NCBI GenBank assembly: GCA_002070905.1
Contig: MWEF01000010.1
Location: forward strand, 1-40,827
DNA from: Tenericutes bacterium ADurb.Bin087
GTDB taxonomy: Bacteria > Bacillota_I > Bacilli_A > RFN20 > CAG-826
Length of the DNA: 40,827 bases
Direction: 5' to 3'
Shown here in pieces: positions 15,252 to 24,499 of this stretch (within the stretch, counting starts at the first letter, position 1; every line of letters starts with the position of its first letter). The position numbers and the translations under genes were made by a program. The notes under the pieces are model-generated. The model worked only from the letters and a program-made list of their open reading frames with translations, was not told the origin of the DNA and did not search any database.

Positions 15252-17753
15252 TTATCGTGCCCGATGTGTAATCGTTGGGGTAATAACTAAATAATATGAC
15301 GTTAAGTTAATAACTTCCGCAGTATTTTTATTAATAACATACGCACTTAAGTAATAGTCGCCACTAAAAAGAGCATCTGTTAAATCAATTGTGTGATTAA
15401 GCGGAATCCCATTTGCATATTTACCAAGCGGTAATTTACTAAAGTGCGGGACATTGTATGTCTTTTTTATCGGCGCAAATAAGATATCACCATTTAAATG
15501 GTGACCTTCAATGACAAATTCAATTTCATAGTCACTCTTATCATTTGCGTACCGCTTATTAAGCGCTAAAGTGGCAATTTCTAAATTAGTGCCACTAAGT
15601 GTAAACGTTGCGGCCCCTGCACTAAAATCACCGCGCGCGGTTGCTAATCCAACATACATATCACCTGCACCATAATAGAAATACCATTTATTGTTATGAC
15701 GCAGCATCGTATCCGCAAACATGCATTTGTTAAATAATCCGTAATCAATCTTATTCGTATCAGTTGGATACATCGTAGGTTCATCTAAATCTAATGTGAC
15801 ATTCGTTAATTCAAATGGATTACTTTGGGTTGTTTTCAAGACCCCCAGCGCATAAAACCATCCGCTAGCGTTTGGTTGTTGATATTGAATGTTTGCGTCA
15901 CTTAACACCCCACCACCATACATTAAGTAAATATCTTGATCATCTGCTCCATAGATATTTGTTAGCGCCATACATGATTCGTTACCTTTGGTTAACTTTT
16001 CGATGTCATTTGGCCCAAAGCTACTAGTGTCGATATCGATAATATCACTTGCTTCAATTCGTGTAACATCATTTGTAAAGCCAATCCTAGTGTAACCACC
16101 ATCTTTCATATAAATCATATACACTTCGCCAAATTTACCCGGTCGCGGATCACTAATTTTAATTGCGTTCCCTTCGGGATCTGTCACAAATGTTCCTGAT
16201 TTATAAGCTTCATTATAGTCAGGCGCTAACCGACCTACTTTATTAAAAGTGATGAAGTCATGTGTATAAATCATTCCTTCGCGCGTAATACTATAGTCAT
16301 ACATCGTGTAAGTAATGTAATAAGTTGTTAAGCCCCCACGACGTGGATCATTTTTAATTTTAAAGATGCGCGGATCTTCTAAACCACCACCATGTTCTTC
16401 AGCAATTGTCGGCCACGCAATTGGATTATTAGCGCCGCGCGTATAATGTATGCCGTCATACGAATAAGCGTAAGACAAAGTTGACATATGACCCAATTCA
16501 TAACGTGTTCCAAAATACGTTGCATAATTATCGGGTAATTCTGAACGATAAATCATATGGAATATATCGTTATCTTCGTCATAAATCACTGCTGGGTTAT
16601 ACGTTGCGTAACTTTCAAACCCAGGAATATTACCGTCGGCAATACTCTCCATATTCGTCACAACGCCATCCGCGGCAATAGGATAACCGTGGGGCGCTAA
16701 AATGAGTCCTTCATCATGTAAAGTAATATTACTCATCGCCACCCATGCTGGACTATTTTTAGAGAATTCCATTGGATGACCAACTCTCACTGCCCTTAAT
16801 TCTGATTCTTTATATATATCAAAAGAATAAATCGAGAACGTTGATTCCCACGGATAACGCCCTGTTTTCTTCGTTGCTTCACTAGTCTCGCGTTGAATTA
16901 GTTCAACTTTAACATAACGACTTGTCGCTGCCGTTTTTAGTTTGAATGTATCAACTTCACCAAGACCCGCTTCTGTACCAGTAAGATATTCCCAGCCATC
17001 AGCTTCACGTGCTGGACTAGTGTCTGAAGTTTCAGTATGTTTATAAATTTTAAAGATACGAGCAAAGGATACTTCCCACCGCACTTTAATTAAGTCAAAA
17101 GTCACGGGTGCTTTAAAGTCAAAAATCAACCCTTCATTATCATTTTGTGTGGACGCCCAGCGTGTATGCGCTTTGTCATCTAGAATTGCCGCTGCTGGTA
17201 ATTCACTAGCGTTTTCAAAGCTTGATGCGTAAATGACGTCACCACCTACTCCTAGGCTTTTAGGACCATACACTTCAAAACTATAAAATGAATAGCCGTA
17301 TTCTAGCGCTCGCCTCACACCTTGAAACTTCACAAATTGTGTTTCCACCCACTCAGGAAAAACAATTTCATCCATTTCACTATTTGTTTTTGTAACAGTG
17401 GCCACTGTTGTCCACGTAACAGCATCCATTGACATTTGTAGTAAATATTCACTAGCATACGCTGCTTCCCAATCAATTACCACTTTACCAACACGTTCCA
17501 CACCACCTAAATCAATGTAGAAAAAGGCATTATCATCACGCACTGCTGCATAGCGTGTATCACGATTTGCATCAACAGCGTGTATATTAAGATGGTTGTC
17601 GGTGTGGCCACTTGAGACAACACGACGACCAAAAGCAAGGTCAACGCCATACTCCATCGTCCCAATGACTTTAATTGGTACTTCACCCTTAAAACTAATG
17701 GCACTACTAACGATGACCGCCGTTAAAATAAGTAGTCCTCTTTTTACTTTCAT
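15252..17753 (-). CDS. Secreted GH130-like beta-propeller protein with two F5/8C (CBM32-like) modules
   Basis: Exported protein of 833 residues with a signal peptide (hydrophobic 6-20) but no lipobox Cys. Two discoidin/F5-8C-like modules (about 37-163 and 172-315) show WAS/RYAA strands and the closing SFYSFEVYG / SIYSFDIYK. A five-bladed propeller follows (about 325-708) with SYATYNPAVI, GLEDPRI (457-463) and YYGAGDMYVGLATA (693-706), all typical of GH130. A C-terminal Ig-like domain completes it. Most GH130 enzymes are cytosolic phosphorylases. Exported ones of this type in Bacteroidetes are hydrolases of beta-1,2-mannosides, so a beta-mannosidase outside the cell is plausible. The gene overlaps the upstream GH125 stop by four bases (ATGA). 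Confidence 0.82.
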   Translation of the reverse strand: MKVKRGLLILTAVIVSSAISFKGEVPIKVIGTMEYGVDLAFGRRVVSSGHTDNHLNIHAVDANRDTRYAAVRDDNAFFYIDLGGVERVGKVVIDWEAAYASEYLLQMSMDAVTWTTVATVTKTNSEMDEIVFPEWVETQFVKFQGVRRALEYGYSFYSFEVYGPKSLGVGGDVIYASSFENASELPAAAILDDKAHTRWASTQNDNEGLIFDFKAPVTFDLIKVRWEVSFARIFKIYKHTETSDTSPAREADGWEYLTGTEAGLGEVDTFKLKTAATSRYVKVELIQRETSEATKKTGRYPWESTFSIYSFDIYKESELRAVRVGHPMEFSKNSPAWVAMSNITLHDEGLILAPHGYPIAADGVVTNMESIADGNIPGFESYATYNPAVIYDEDNDIFHMIYRSELPDNYATYFGTRYELGHMSTLSYAYSYDGIHYTRGANNPIAWPTIAEEHGGGLEDPRIFKIKNDPRRGGLTTYYITYTMYDYSITREGMIYTHDFITFNKVGRLAPDYNEAYKSGTFVTDPEGNAIKISDPRPGKFGEVYMIYMKDGGYTRIGFTNDVTRIEASDIIDIDTSSFGPNDIEKLTKGNESCMALTNIYGADDQDIYLMYGGGVLSDANIQYQQPNASGWFYALGVLKTTQSNPFELTNVTLDLDEPTMYPTDTNKIDYGLFNKCMFADTMLRHNNKWYFYYGAGDMYVGLATARGDFSAGAATFTLSGTNLEIATLALNKRYANDKSDYEIEFVIEGHHLNGDILFAPIKKTYNVPHFSKLPLGKYANGIPLNHTIDLTDALFSGDYYLSAYVINKNTAEVINLTSYYLVITPTITHRAR

Positions 17754-20296
17754 AATGGCTCCTCCTCTAATAAATTAATATTCAATATTTTAGTCAAATA
17801 TAAATGAGCGTAAAGCGCACATGGCCACGTAAACCATTCACGTGAATATTCACTCGGATTATTAGCGTTAAATGCTTCATGCATCACATACGTCCCCGCT
17901 GTGGTATTTGTCATATATTCAATCATTGTGGCAATTTCAGCTTGATCATCAGTCGTTAAGCCTTGCATTGCAAGCGCCATATGCCATGGCACTGGAATAT
18001 CAGGATGCGGATTAGTGCCGCCGATACTATCATGGGGATCGCCAATCCCTTTCGCATATGTACCTTCATAATAGTAAGGATTGTCTTTACTTAAGATAAA
18101 AGCGCGCGTGTTTAAATAAGTCGGATCATTGTTAGCGGCGTATCCTAACCACGGAATAGCTAAGAGACTTGGAATATTCGCCGCATCCATCAGTAATTTT
18201 CCATCAGCGGAATTAACATCACTACTAAAACCATTAACTTCAAACGCATATATTTTCCCGTAACGCGAATGATGATATGTAGCGTATGTCTCGATTGCCG
18301 TTCTTACTTCACTAGCCATTGTCATAGCAATATTTTTTTCCATTGGAAACCGATCTATTTCATCTAGTAATAGCGCTATTTTTTCTAGTGTGGCGACCGC
18401 AAACATATTGCCAGGAATAAAGAATTTATAGTAATTAACATCATCACTTGGGCGATAGCCACTCCAAATTAAGCCGCTTTCTGTATTAACTTCATGCGGT
18501 CCCGCAGCGCGATCACTTTCATTCGTTATCCGGTAATTAGCGTCATCATGACTCCGTTCATTTTCAAGTGTTTCCAATACCTTTCTTAAAGTAATTTGAA
18601 AGAAAGAATCAAAGATTGAATCATCGTGTGTAATGTCATAATACTTACCAGCGAGCCAGAGCGGATACATTAGTGAATCAATTTCAAATTTAAGTTCAAA
18701 TACACTGCCATCATGACTAAAGGCGTTCGCATATTGCTGACGACGCAGCAGTTCAAATTGACGTAAAAGTAATCCTTTTATCATCATCTGTACATCTTTA
18801 TCCATATTCATAAATTGTAAATATGGTAAGACTTGTGCACTTGAATCACGTAACCACATTGCATTTATATCGCCAGTAATAATGAAGGTTGTGCCATTCC
18901 GCTTATTGCTTTGCACAACACTTGGCCAATTCCCTTTGTGATTTGAAATTCCGTCAAGTGTTGCGTAAAATGTTTTTTGCACAGTAATTCGCGTTGTTTC
19001 GTCACTTATACTTTCAAACAAAGGATCAACATAATTACGCATTACAGTATACGTATAATCATTCGTGTCAAAACTAAGTAAGTTAAACGCTATTTCATCA
19101 TTAATAGCGGGTAACGATGTATAATCCGTTTTAATTTGTTCAATTGTTAAAAGGCCCCAATCACCACGTGAATTATCCACAAATTCAAAATAAAGCGCTT
19201 TATGCTTATATGGCACTAAATCGATGTAATAGAGATGGGTTGCTTCTTCATCGGTGTCTTTCCACCGATCACTAAAGAACCGGAACACTTCATGATTCGT
19301 ACCAACTTCTTTAAGCGAAACATACGTAACATCACGATGCTTAGTCGCGCCTAAACGAATAGACGCTAAAAGTTGATTAGTTGCTTTAAAAGCACTCGAG
19401 CGAAGCACACCAATTTTTGTTTCGTCAGCGCGATTACTTAGGCGTTTAGAAGCATTAATATGGCTTGTTTTAAAGACGCCCTCTTCACCAATAACAGTAT
19501 AACCAGAAAGTCCTAAATTAAAGTCACCATTATATAGAGCCGTTGGTGTCCCAGCGTAATCACTAAATACTGGTTTTACATCAGATGCCTTAGTATATGC
19601 TGACAAATCAGGCCTGTTTTCATAATATGTGACAAAGTGATCAACAACTAAATAACCGTAATTTGCCGTGCTTTGGTCCACTAATTGGATTTTTATTTCG
19701 TGACCTAAAAGATTACTTAAATCAATATAATAGTCATTCATATTTTCGACACGATACGCTAAGTCACCACTATTTGGTACGTTAAATAATTGATTGCTCA
19801 CGCGGTATAATTCAACTTCGGTGCTAGCGTCAATAAAGGACACATAAGTTAAAGCGCTAAGATAGGCTCCACCTAATTTAAAAGTAATGATGCCACTGCC
19901 ACCAATAACGAAAGAACTAGAACGTAAGATACCTTCTCTACTTTCATTTTGACTATAGAGAAAGTAATAACCCGCTTTATTATAGGCTACACTTGGGTTA
20001 ACATTTTCAAAATCGACAACATCTGTGTCACTAAAAGCATCACCTCTTATTACTTCCCAGCCACTTAAGTCACCAGTTTCAAAATTACCATTAGTAACTT
20101 GATATCTTCTAGTGTCAACTTCCGAACTTGAGCTTTCACTTGATGCACTACTAACATCACTACTTCCTTCACTTATTACGATTGAAGCAGTTGTTGTGTC
20201 GCTACTTGAACTCGTTGCTTTACAACTTAGCACACCAAAAAAGCTAATGAGTAAGACAAATATTTTCGTGAAATAACGTTTTTGTGCCACTTTCAT
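17750..20296 (-). CDS. GH125 exo-alpha-1,6-mannosidase lipoprotein
   Basis: Lipoprotein of 848 residues (lipobox VLSC, Cys25). A Ser/Glu-rich spacer is followed by two CBM-like modules of the FETGDLxGW type (about 66-226 and 255-392) and then a complete GH125 domain (about 414-836). GH125 signatures include TGDINAMWLRDSSAQ (474-488), SGYRPSDD (612-619, with the likely general acid Asp), MDAANIPSLL (703-712), NPYYYEG, and MHEAF (805-809, with the likely base Glu). Family members remove alpha-1,6-linked mannose, so yeast mannan or N-glycan cores are candidate substrates. The GGAG site is one base from the ATG at 20296 but seven from a GTG at 20290, so the true start may be that GTG. Confidence 0.92.
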   Translation of the reverse strand: MKVAQKRYFTKIFVLLISFFGVLSCKATSSSSDTTTASIVISEGSSDVSSASSESSSSEVDTRRYQVTNGNFETGDLSGWEVIRGDAFSDTDVVDFENVNPSVAYNKAGYYFLYSQNESREGILRSSSFVIGGSGIITFKLGGAYLSALTYVSFIDASTEVELYRVSNQLFNVPNSGDLAYRVENMNDYYIDLSNLLGHEIKIQLVDQSTANYGYLVVDHFVTYYENRPDLSAYTKASDVKPVFSDYAGTPTALYNGDFNLGLSGYTVIGEEGVFKTSHINASKRLSNRADETKIGVLRSSAFKATNQLLASIRLGATKHRDVTYVSLKEVGTNHEVFRFFSDRWKDTDEEATHLYYIDLVPYKHKALYFEFVDNSRGDWGLLTIEQIKTDYTSLPAINDEIAFNLLSFDTNDYTYTVMRNYVDPLFESISDETTRITVQKTFYATLDGISNHKGNWPSVVQSNKRNGTTFIITGDINAMWLRDSSAQVLPYLQFMNMDKDVQMMIKGLLLRQFELLRRQQYANAFSHDGSVFELKFEIDSLMYPLWLAGKYYDITHDDSIFDSFFQITLRKVLETLENERSHDDANYRITNESDRAAGPHEVNTESGLIWSGYRPSDDVNYYKFFIPGNMFAVATLEKIALLLDEIDRFPMEKNIAMTMASEVRTAIETYATYHHSRYGKIYAFEVNGFSSDVNSADGKLLMDAANIPSLLAIPWLGYAANNDPTYLNTRAFILSKDNPYYYEGTYAKGIGDPHDSIGGTNPHPDIPVPWHMALAMQGLTTDDQAEIATMIEYMTNTTAGTYVMHEAFNANNPSEYSREWFTWPCALYAHLYLTKILNINLLEEEPL

Positions 20297-20300
20297 TCTC

Positions 20301-21746
20301 CTAATAATTTAAATTACGCGCATGATTCGCGGTTGTTAAATCAGGTACTGATCCGTAATATGTTTTAATATCTGATACAAAGATTACATCCCAACTATTA
20401 GTCGCGTTATCGACGACTTCAAAGTAAGCTTTTTTGCCAATGTAGTTACTTAAATCAATAAAGTATTCAATCATATTTGTCCCGTCATGTTTTTCGTTAG
20501 CAAATCTAAATATTTCCTTGTTACTACCATGTAACCGCACTGACACATATGTATCTTTGTCAAAGCGTGCTCCTTTCGCGGCACCAAGTTTAAGCGAAGC
20601 ATATCCTGATCCATCAATTGTAAATAAAGATGAGCGAATTAAGCCGCGCCCCACGTCTCCATTTACGTTACTTTTAAGTATCCCGTCTTCCACATGAAAC
20701 GCTGAAGTATCTTGCCACCCTAAATTTGGCGAAACTTGCCACATATCTAAACCTTGTGTAAAGTCACCGTTCGGTAATTGATTTGGCGCATAATTGAGTG
20801 GAAAAATAGGAATTTCATTAATCGCTTCACTCGTCTCGAGTGGAGGTTCAGTTTCATAATATGTATTAAGCGCATCAAATGTAATACATTCATCACTGTG
20901 ACCGCCACAATCATGGACAACTACATAGAGTTTTTCCCCTACATAAGCACTTAAATCCGCTTTATAAAGCGCCATTGCTCCGTACTTTGTTGGACTATTA
21001 GGAATATGATAATTACGCTGACTATAACGGGCTATTTCAACGTTATCTTTAGCGCGATGAATGGAAACATGTGCTAAATCGGCAACGCGACCAATACCCA
21101 AACGGTAAGTAATGAAGCCACTGCCACCTAAAGTAAAGGTGGACGAGCGTAAGGTGCCCATTTTCTCTTCAAAAGTCGGTCTACTTTCACCAGTTATCGG
21201 ACCTACAAGATAATCCCCGTCAACAGTGTATGGTTCACTATAAGGGTCGCCGCTAGTAATTACACTATCATCAGTGAACGCTAACAAGTTGCGCTCGCCC
21301 TTAAAGATGGTATCAGCGTACCAACCAAATAAATCGCCCGTTTCAAAGGAATGATTGATCACACGATATTCATTATGTTTATCAAGGATCGTAAACGTGA
21401 TTTTACTTTTACCAGTTGTCGAATGGACGTTAAGTTCATATTCACCAGGTAAAAGGTATGCTAGATAATGTTTTCTAATATAAATACTTTGACTAATAAT
21501 ATCGTAATCACTTGCCACAATGTTATGACCACTTAAAAAGGATATTTCACCAGCGTCAACATCAAAGGTGTACTGGAGATCGTTTAACGCATCAAAATCA
21601 AAAGTATCAACAATAGGACTCAGTGTAAAATCATTAACTTCCATTACTTCACTCGAAACTTGTGCTGTCGTTTGTGATTGTGAAACTTTTGCCGCACAGC
21701 TCGTGAGTAATAGTAAACAAAAACCAATCATCACCTTTTGTTTCAT
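20301..21746 (-). CDS. Carbohydrate-binding lipoprotein with X2-like and two FETGDLxGW modules
   Basis: Lipoprotein of 481 residues (lipobox LLTSC, Cys17) without a catalytic domain. An X2-like domain (about 40-121; SGHNIVASDYDI, then IRKHYLAYLLPGEYEL) is followed by two copies of the jelly-roll module also seen in the GH125 protein and in the protein at 32264-33949 (about 129-298 and 325-465). The first copy has SFETGDLFGW, GTLRSSTFTLGGSG and TYYE. The second has NGDFTQGLDMW, GLIRSSLFTIDGSG and TYY. It probably retains substrate at the surface beside the GH125 enzyme encoded four bases downstream. The start overlaps the upstream gene by ATGA. Confidence 0.85.
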   Translation of the reverse strand: MKQKVMIGFCLLLLTSCAAKVSQSQTTAQVSSEVMEVNDFTLSPIVDTFDFDALNDLQYTFDVDAGEISFLSGHNIVASDYDIISQSIYIRKHYLAYLLPGEYELNVHSTTGKSKITFTILDKHNEYRVINHSFETGDLFGWYADTIFKGERNLLAFTDDSVITSGDPYSEPYTVDGDYLVGPITGESRPTFEEKMGTLRSSTFTLGGSGFITYRLGIGRVADLAHVSIHRAKDNVEIARYSQRNYHIPNSPTKYGAMALYKADLSAYVGEKLYVVVHDCGGHSDECITFDALNTYYETEPPLETSEAINEIPIFPLNYAPNQLPNGDFTQGLDMWQVSPNLGWQDTSAFHVEDGILKSNVNGDVGRGLIRSSLFTIDGSGYASLKLGAAKGARFDKDTYVSVRLHGSNKEIFRFANEKHDGTNMIEYFIDLSNYIGKKAYFEVVDNATNSWDVIFVSDIKTYYGSVPDLTTANHARNLNY

Positions 21747-22669
21747 ACCTGCGGTAACCTTTCGTATTCCATAAACGGGTCTTCTAGTATTGCATAATGC
21801 CCTTCAGCATCACTTAAACCCGCATATAATGTTGCTAACCCATCATCGTGACGTATAATACCACCAACAAACACCACATCCACTAAATCAGGACGTTTTG
21901 TTTCACCCGCGGCAAAGTCGTTTCTTTCACAAATAATCTTCATTTGTGTTGCTACTTTTGTTTTTGGATTAAACGCAAACGTCATTCCGTAATAATGGCG
22001 AACATTACCGGCGCTAAAGGTGGCAATATGACCTAAAATGCCAAGCCAGCCATTTTTCAGTACAAAAGCTTCATTGACTCCACCCCATGTTGTGTCACTA
22101 AATTGATTGGGAATAATGACTGCTTCATCAATCATTTTAGTGGTGATATCACTAAACTTAGCGGCAAAGGTGTACCCAATCTTCCCTGGTCCCGCTTTCC
22201 CGCCTTGGGGGCGACTAAAAACATGGATCCCATGCTTATCTTCTAACAACCGCACATCTTTCATTTTATAAGGAGCGACAAGCGCTTTTTCTAAAGAATC
22301 TAGTCCTGTTCCTTTATAAAATGTTGTGTGCCAATGCGTAATATTATCCTTATCATCAGTGAATATTTCTGTGCCGCCGATAACGAGGTGCTCATCAATC
22401 GTGGTGACGCATGGATCTTGGAAGTTAAGAATTTGATATTTGGTAGCGCTATAGAGATCGTTGTCTATTTCTGCAAAGAAAACAACGCGTGAAGCTTCTT
22501 GATGCCGCGATTCAACACGACCCGCTAAATACGTTTTACCTTGCCACACAAAAGGCGCTGCAATATTATAAACATCTTCGCCTTTAACACCGCGAAAGGT
22601 AATTTTTTGGGTCTTAATGATTTTGTTATTAAGCCGATGCGCTGTAAGTAATTTATTGATATCTTCCAT
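21743..22669 (-). CDS. DUF1861 / GT108-like beta-propeller protein
   Basis: Cytosolic protein of 308 residues without a signal peptide. It resembles the DUF1861 family (GEDVYNIAAPFVWQGKTYLAGRVESR near 34-60, QDPCVT near 83, and KIGYTFAAKF and WGGVNEAF in the middle). From memory, members of this family in Leishmania and bacteria form CAZy GT108, beta-1,2-mannosyltransferases/phosphorylases related in fold to GH130. That fits its place between a mannosidase gene and a sugar importer. It could phosphorolyse imported beta-1,2-manno-oligosaccharides to mannose-1-phosphate or build a storage mannan. Its stop (TGA) overlaps the next start and the ribosome binding site is AAAGGA. The family call rests on remembered motifs only. 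Confidence 0.72.
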   Translation of the reverse strand: MEDINKLLTAHRLNNKIIKTQKITFRGVKGEDVYNIAAPFVWQGKTYLAGRVESRHQEASRVVFFAEIDNDLYSATKYQILNFQDPCVTTIDEHLVIGGTEIFTDDKDNITHWHTTFYKGTGLDSLEKALVAPYKMKDVRLLEDKHGIHVFSRPQGGKAGPGKIGYTFAAKFSDITTKMIDEAVIIPNQFSDTTWGGVNEAFVLKNGWLGILGHIATFSAGNVRHYYGMTFAFNPKTKVATQMKIICERNDFAAGETKRPDLVDVVFVGGIIRHDDGLATLYAGLSDAEGHYAILEDPFMEYERLPQV

Positions 22670-22670
22670 A

Positions 22671-23567
22671 CTATCCTTTAATCCCCACTCCCGCGACTGA
22701 TTGTAAAAATTTCTTTTGCATAAAACTAAATAAGAGCACGACTGGTATTAAACTAATAAGACTTGCCACTGAAACATAGTTCCACGGAATTAAATATGAG
22801 CTTGAACCACCTTCACGATACAAATTTTCAAAAATCGAAATACTATTTGCCATTACCCAATTTGTTTTATCACTAATGTAAAGTGCTGGGCCATAGAGGT
22901 CGTTATATGTTCCGACGAAATATAAAAGAATAACCGTTGTAATTGCGGGTATGTTCAGTGGTAACACAATTTTAAAGAAAATTGCCACCTCACCATAACC
23001 ATCCACTCTAGCCGCTTCAATTAAGGCTTTTGGTATTGTTTGAAAGAATTGTTTAAACATAAAAATCACAAATACATCAGTCGCAAACCATGCCCCAATC
23101 CACAGCGGGATATACGCTACTTCTTTAAGGCCAGCGTTCACCATAAATTCATAGATTGGGATGCCAAGTAGTTCGCCTGGAATCATCATCGTTGATAATA
23201 AAATGAAAAAGATGATGTTTTTGCCAGGAAATTTAAAGAAAGCAAAACCATACGCTGCTAACGAACACGTAATGACAGTTCCTAATGTTTTTAATACAAA
23301 GATGAACATGGTGTTTAAGAACATCCGTACAATTTTATAATCAGGATGTGTTAATACAAACTTTAAGTTTTCCCATAATGCAAAGGATTGCGGAACCATC
23401 GTCGCTTGCGTTGCCGCTTCATTTAAATCTTTCATCGCGGTAATAAGCAGATAATAAAGCGGGATAAGCGCAATAAAGGCAAAAAAGGATAAGGCAAAAT
23501 AGATGAATGCCTTTCTGGCATTTTCTTTATGCTTAATACTATGTTTTCTGGCGCTTTCCTTGATCAT
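22671..23567 (-). CDS. ABC sugar importer permease, MalG type
   Basis: CUT1-family permease of 298 residues with six predicted spans and the EAA loop (EAARVDGYGEVAIFFKIVLPL). It ends in SVAGVGIKG, like most MalG proteins. The start lies inside the stop of the MalF-type gene (ATGA overlap of four bases), so the pair is translationally coupled. As in the arabinan locus, no ATPase subunit is encoded in the operon. Both importers may share one ATPase encoded elsewhere. The predicted cargo is a manno-oligosaccharide, inferred from the flanking GH130, DUF1861 and GH125 genes. Confidence 0.93.
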   Translation of the reverse strand: MIKESARKHSIKHKENARKAFIYFALSFFAFIALIPLYYLLITAMKDLNEAATQATMVPQSFALWENLKFVLTHPDYKIVRMFLNTMFIFVLKTLGTVITCSLAAYGFAFFKFPGKNIIFFILLSTMMIPGELLGIPIYEFMVNAGLKEVAYIPLWIGAWFATDVFVIFMFKQFFQTIPKALIEAARVDGYGEVAIFFKIVLPLNIPAITTVILLYFVGTYNDLYGPALYISDKTNWVMANSISIFENLYREGGSSSYLIPWNYVSVASLISLIPVVLLFSFMQKKFLQSVAGVGIKG

Positions 23568-24499
23568 GATAATGTAATATCCTTTTCAACATAAAATTTA
23601 GACATAAAGAATTGAATTAGTGTAAATCCTAAAATGACAAGGAAGAATAACCATGCCATTGCTGCCGCATACCCTAAGCGGAACGGCATATTAAAGGCCG
23701 TCATAAACATATAGATTGGGAATAAAAGCGTGGAATTACTTGGCCAGCCTTGACCATTTCCCATCACAAACGCTAACGAGAACGCCCGTAATCCATCAAT
23801 TGTAATTAAAATAACATTAAAGAATAACATCGGGGTAATAAGCGGTAACGTAATCCTAAAAAATTGTTGCGTCCGCGTCGCGCCTTCAAGTTTCGCCGCT
23901 TCATATAGATGTTCAGGAATACTCTGCAAGGCCGCAAGGAAAACAAGCATTTTAACACCAAAGCCCATCGAACTAATCAGAATCATTGTTAAGAGCGCAG
24001 AATCAGGTGAAATATGCCATAAGGGCGGATTAGTGACCCCAAATAAACTCAAAATTTGGTTTATTAAGCCTGTGCCAGGGTTAAATAAGTTTTTATACAC
24101 TGCCCCAACGGCAAAACTAGGAATAATAAAAGGTAGCATATATATAGTTCTAAATACGCCAATACCTTTAACTTTACTATTCAGTAACAACGCTAAAATA
24201 AGTGACGTCACAAGGACAAAAAAGCCACTTATTACCGCAAAAATCATTGATTGTTTAATTGATAAGGCAAATAATTTGTCATGCTTTATTGCATACAAGT
24301 AATTTTCCCAGCCAATAAATTCAGTGTTTGTGTCAAATATACTCTTATTCGTGAACGATAACACTAACGTTCTCACAATCGGATAAAAGTAAAAGAGTAA
24401 GAAGCCAATTAAAGCAATCCCCGTGAAAAGCAAGAAATAACGATAGTCTTTCCTAAACTTCTGTCTAAATTGTTGCCACTTGCTCTTCTTCGCTATCAT
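23564..24499 (-). CDS. ABC sugar importer permease, MalF type
   Basis: CUT1-family permease of 311 residues with a Lys/Arg-rich cytosolic start, a first span near 20-42, and further spans. The EAA loop (EAAKLEGATRTQQFFRITLPL) is present near residue 205-225. The ATG directly follows the TAA of the binding-protein gene with no gap, which implies coupled translation. It forms the heterodimeric channel with the next gene product. Compared with the arabinan-locus MalF protein it is only loosely similar outside the EAA loop, so the two importers are not recent duplicates. Confidence 0.93.
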   Translation of the reverse strand: MIAKKSKWQQFRQKFRKDYRYFLLFTGIALIGFLLFYFYPIVRTLVLSFTNKSIFDTNTEFIGWENYLYAIKHDKLFALSIKQSMIFAVISGFFVLVTSLILALLLNSKVKGIGVFRTIYMLPFIIPSFAVGAVYKNLFNPGTGLINQILSLFGVTNPPLWHISPDSALLTMILISSMGFGVKMLVFLAALQSIPEHLYEAAKLEGATRTQQFFRITLPLITPMLFFNVILITIDGLRAFSLAFVMGNGQGWPSNSTLLFPIYMFMTAFNMPFRLGYAAAMAWLFFLVILGFTLIQFFMSKFYVEKDITLS

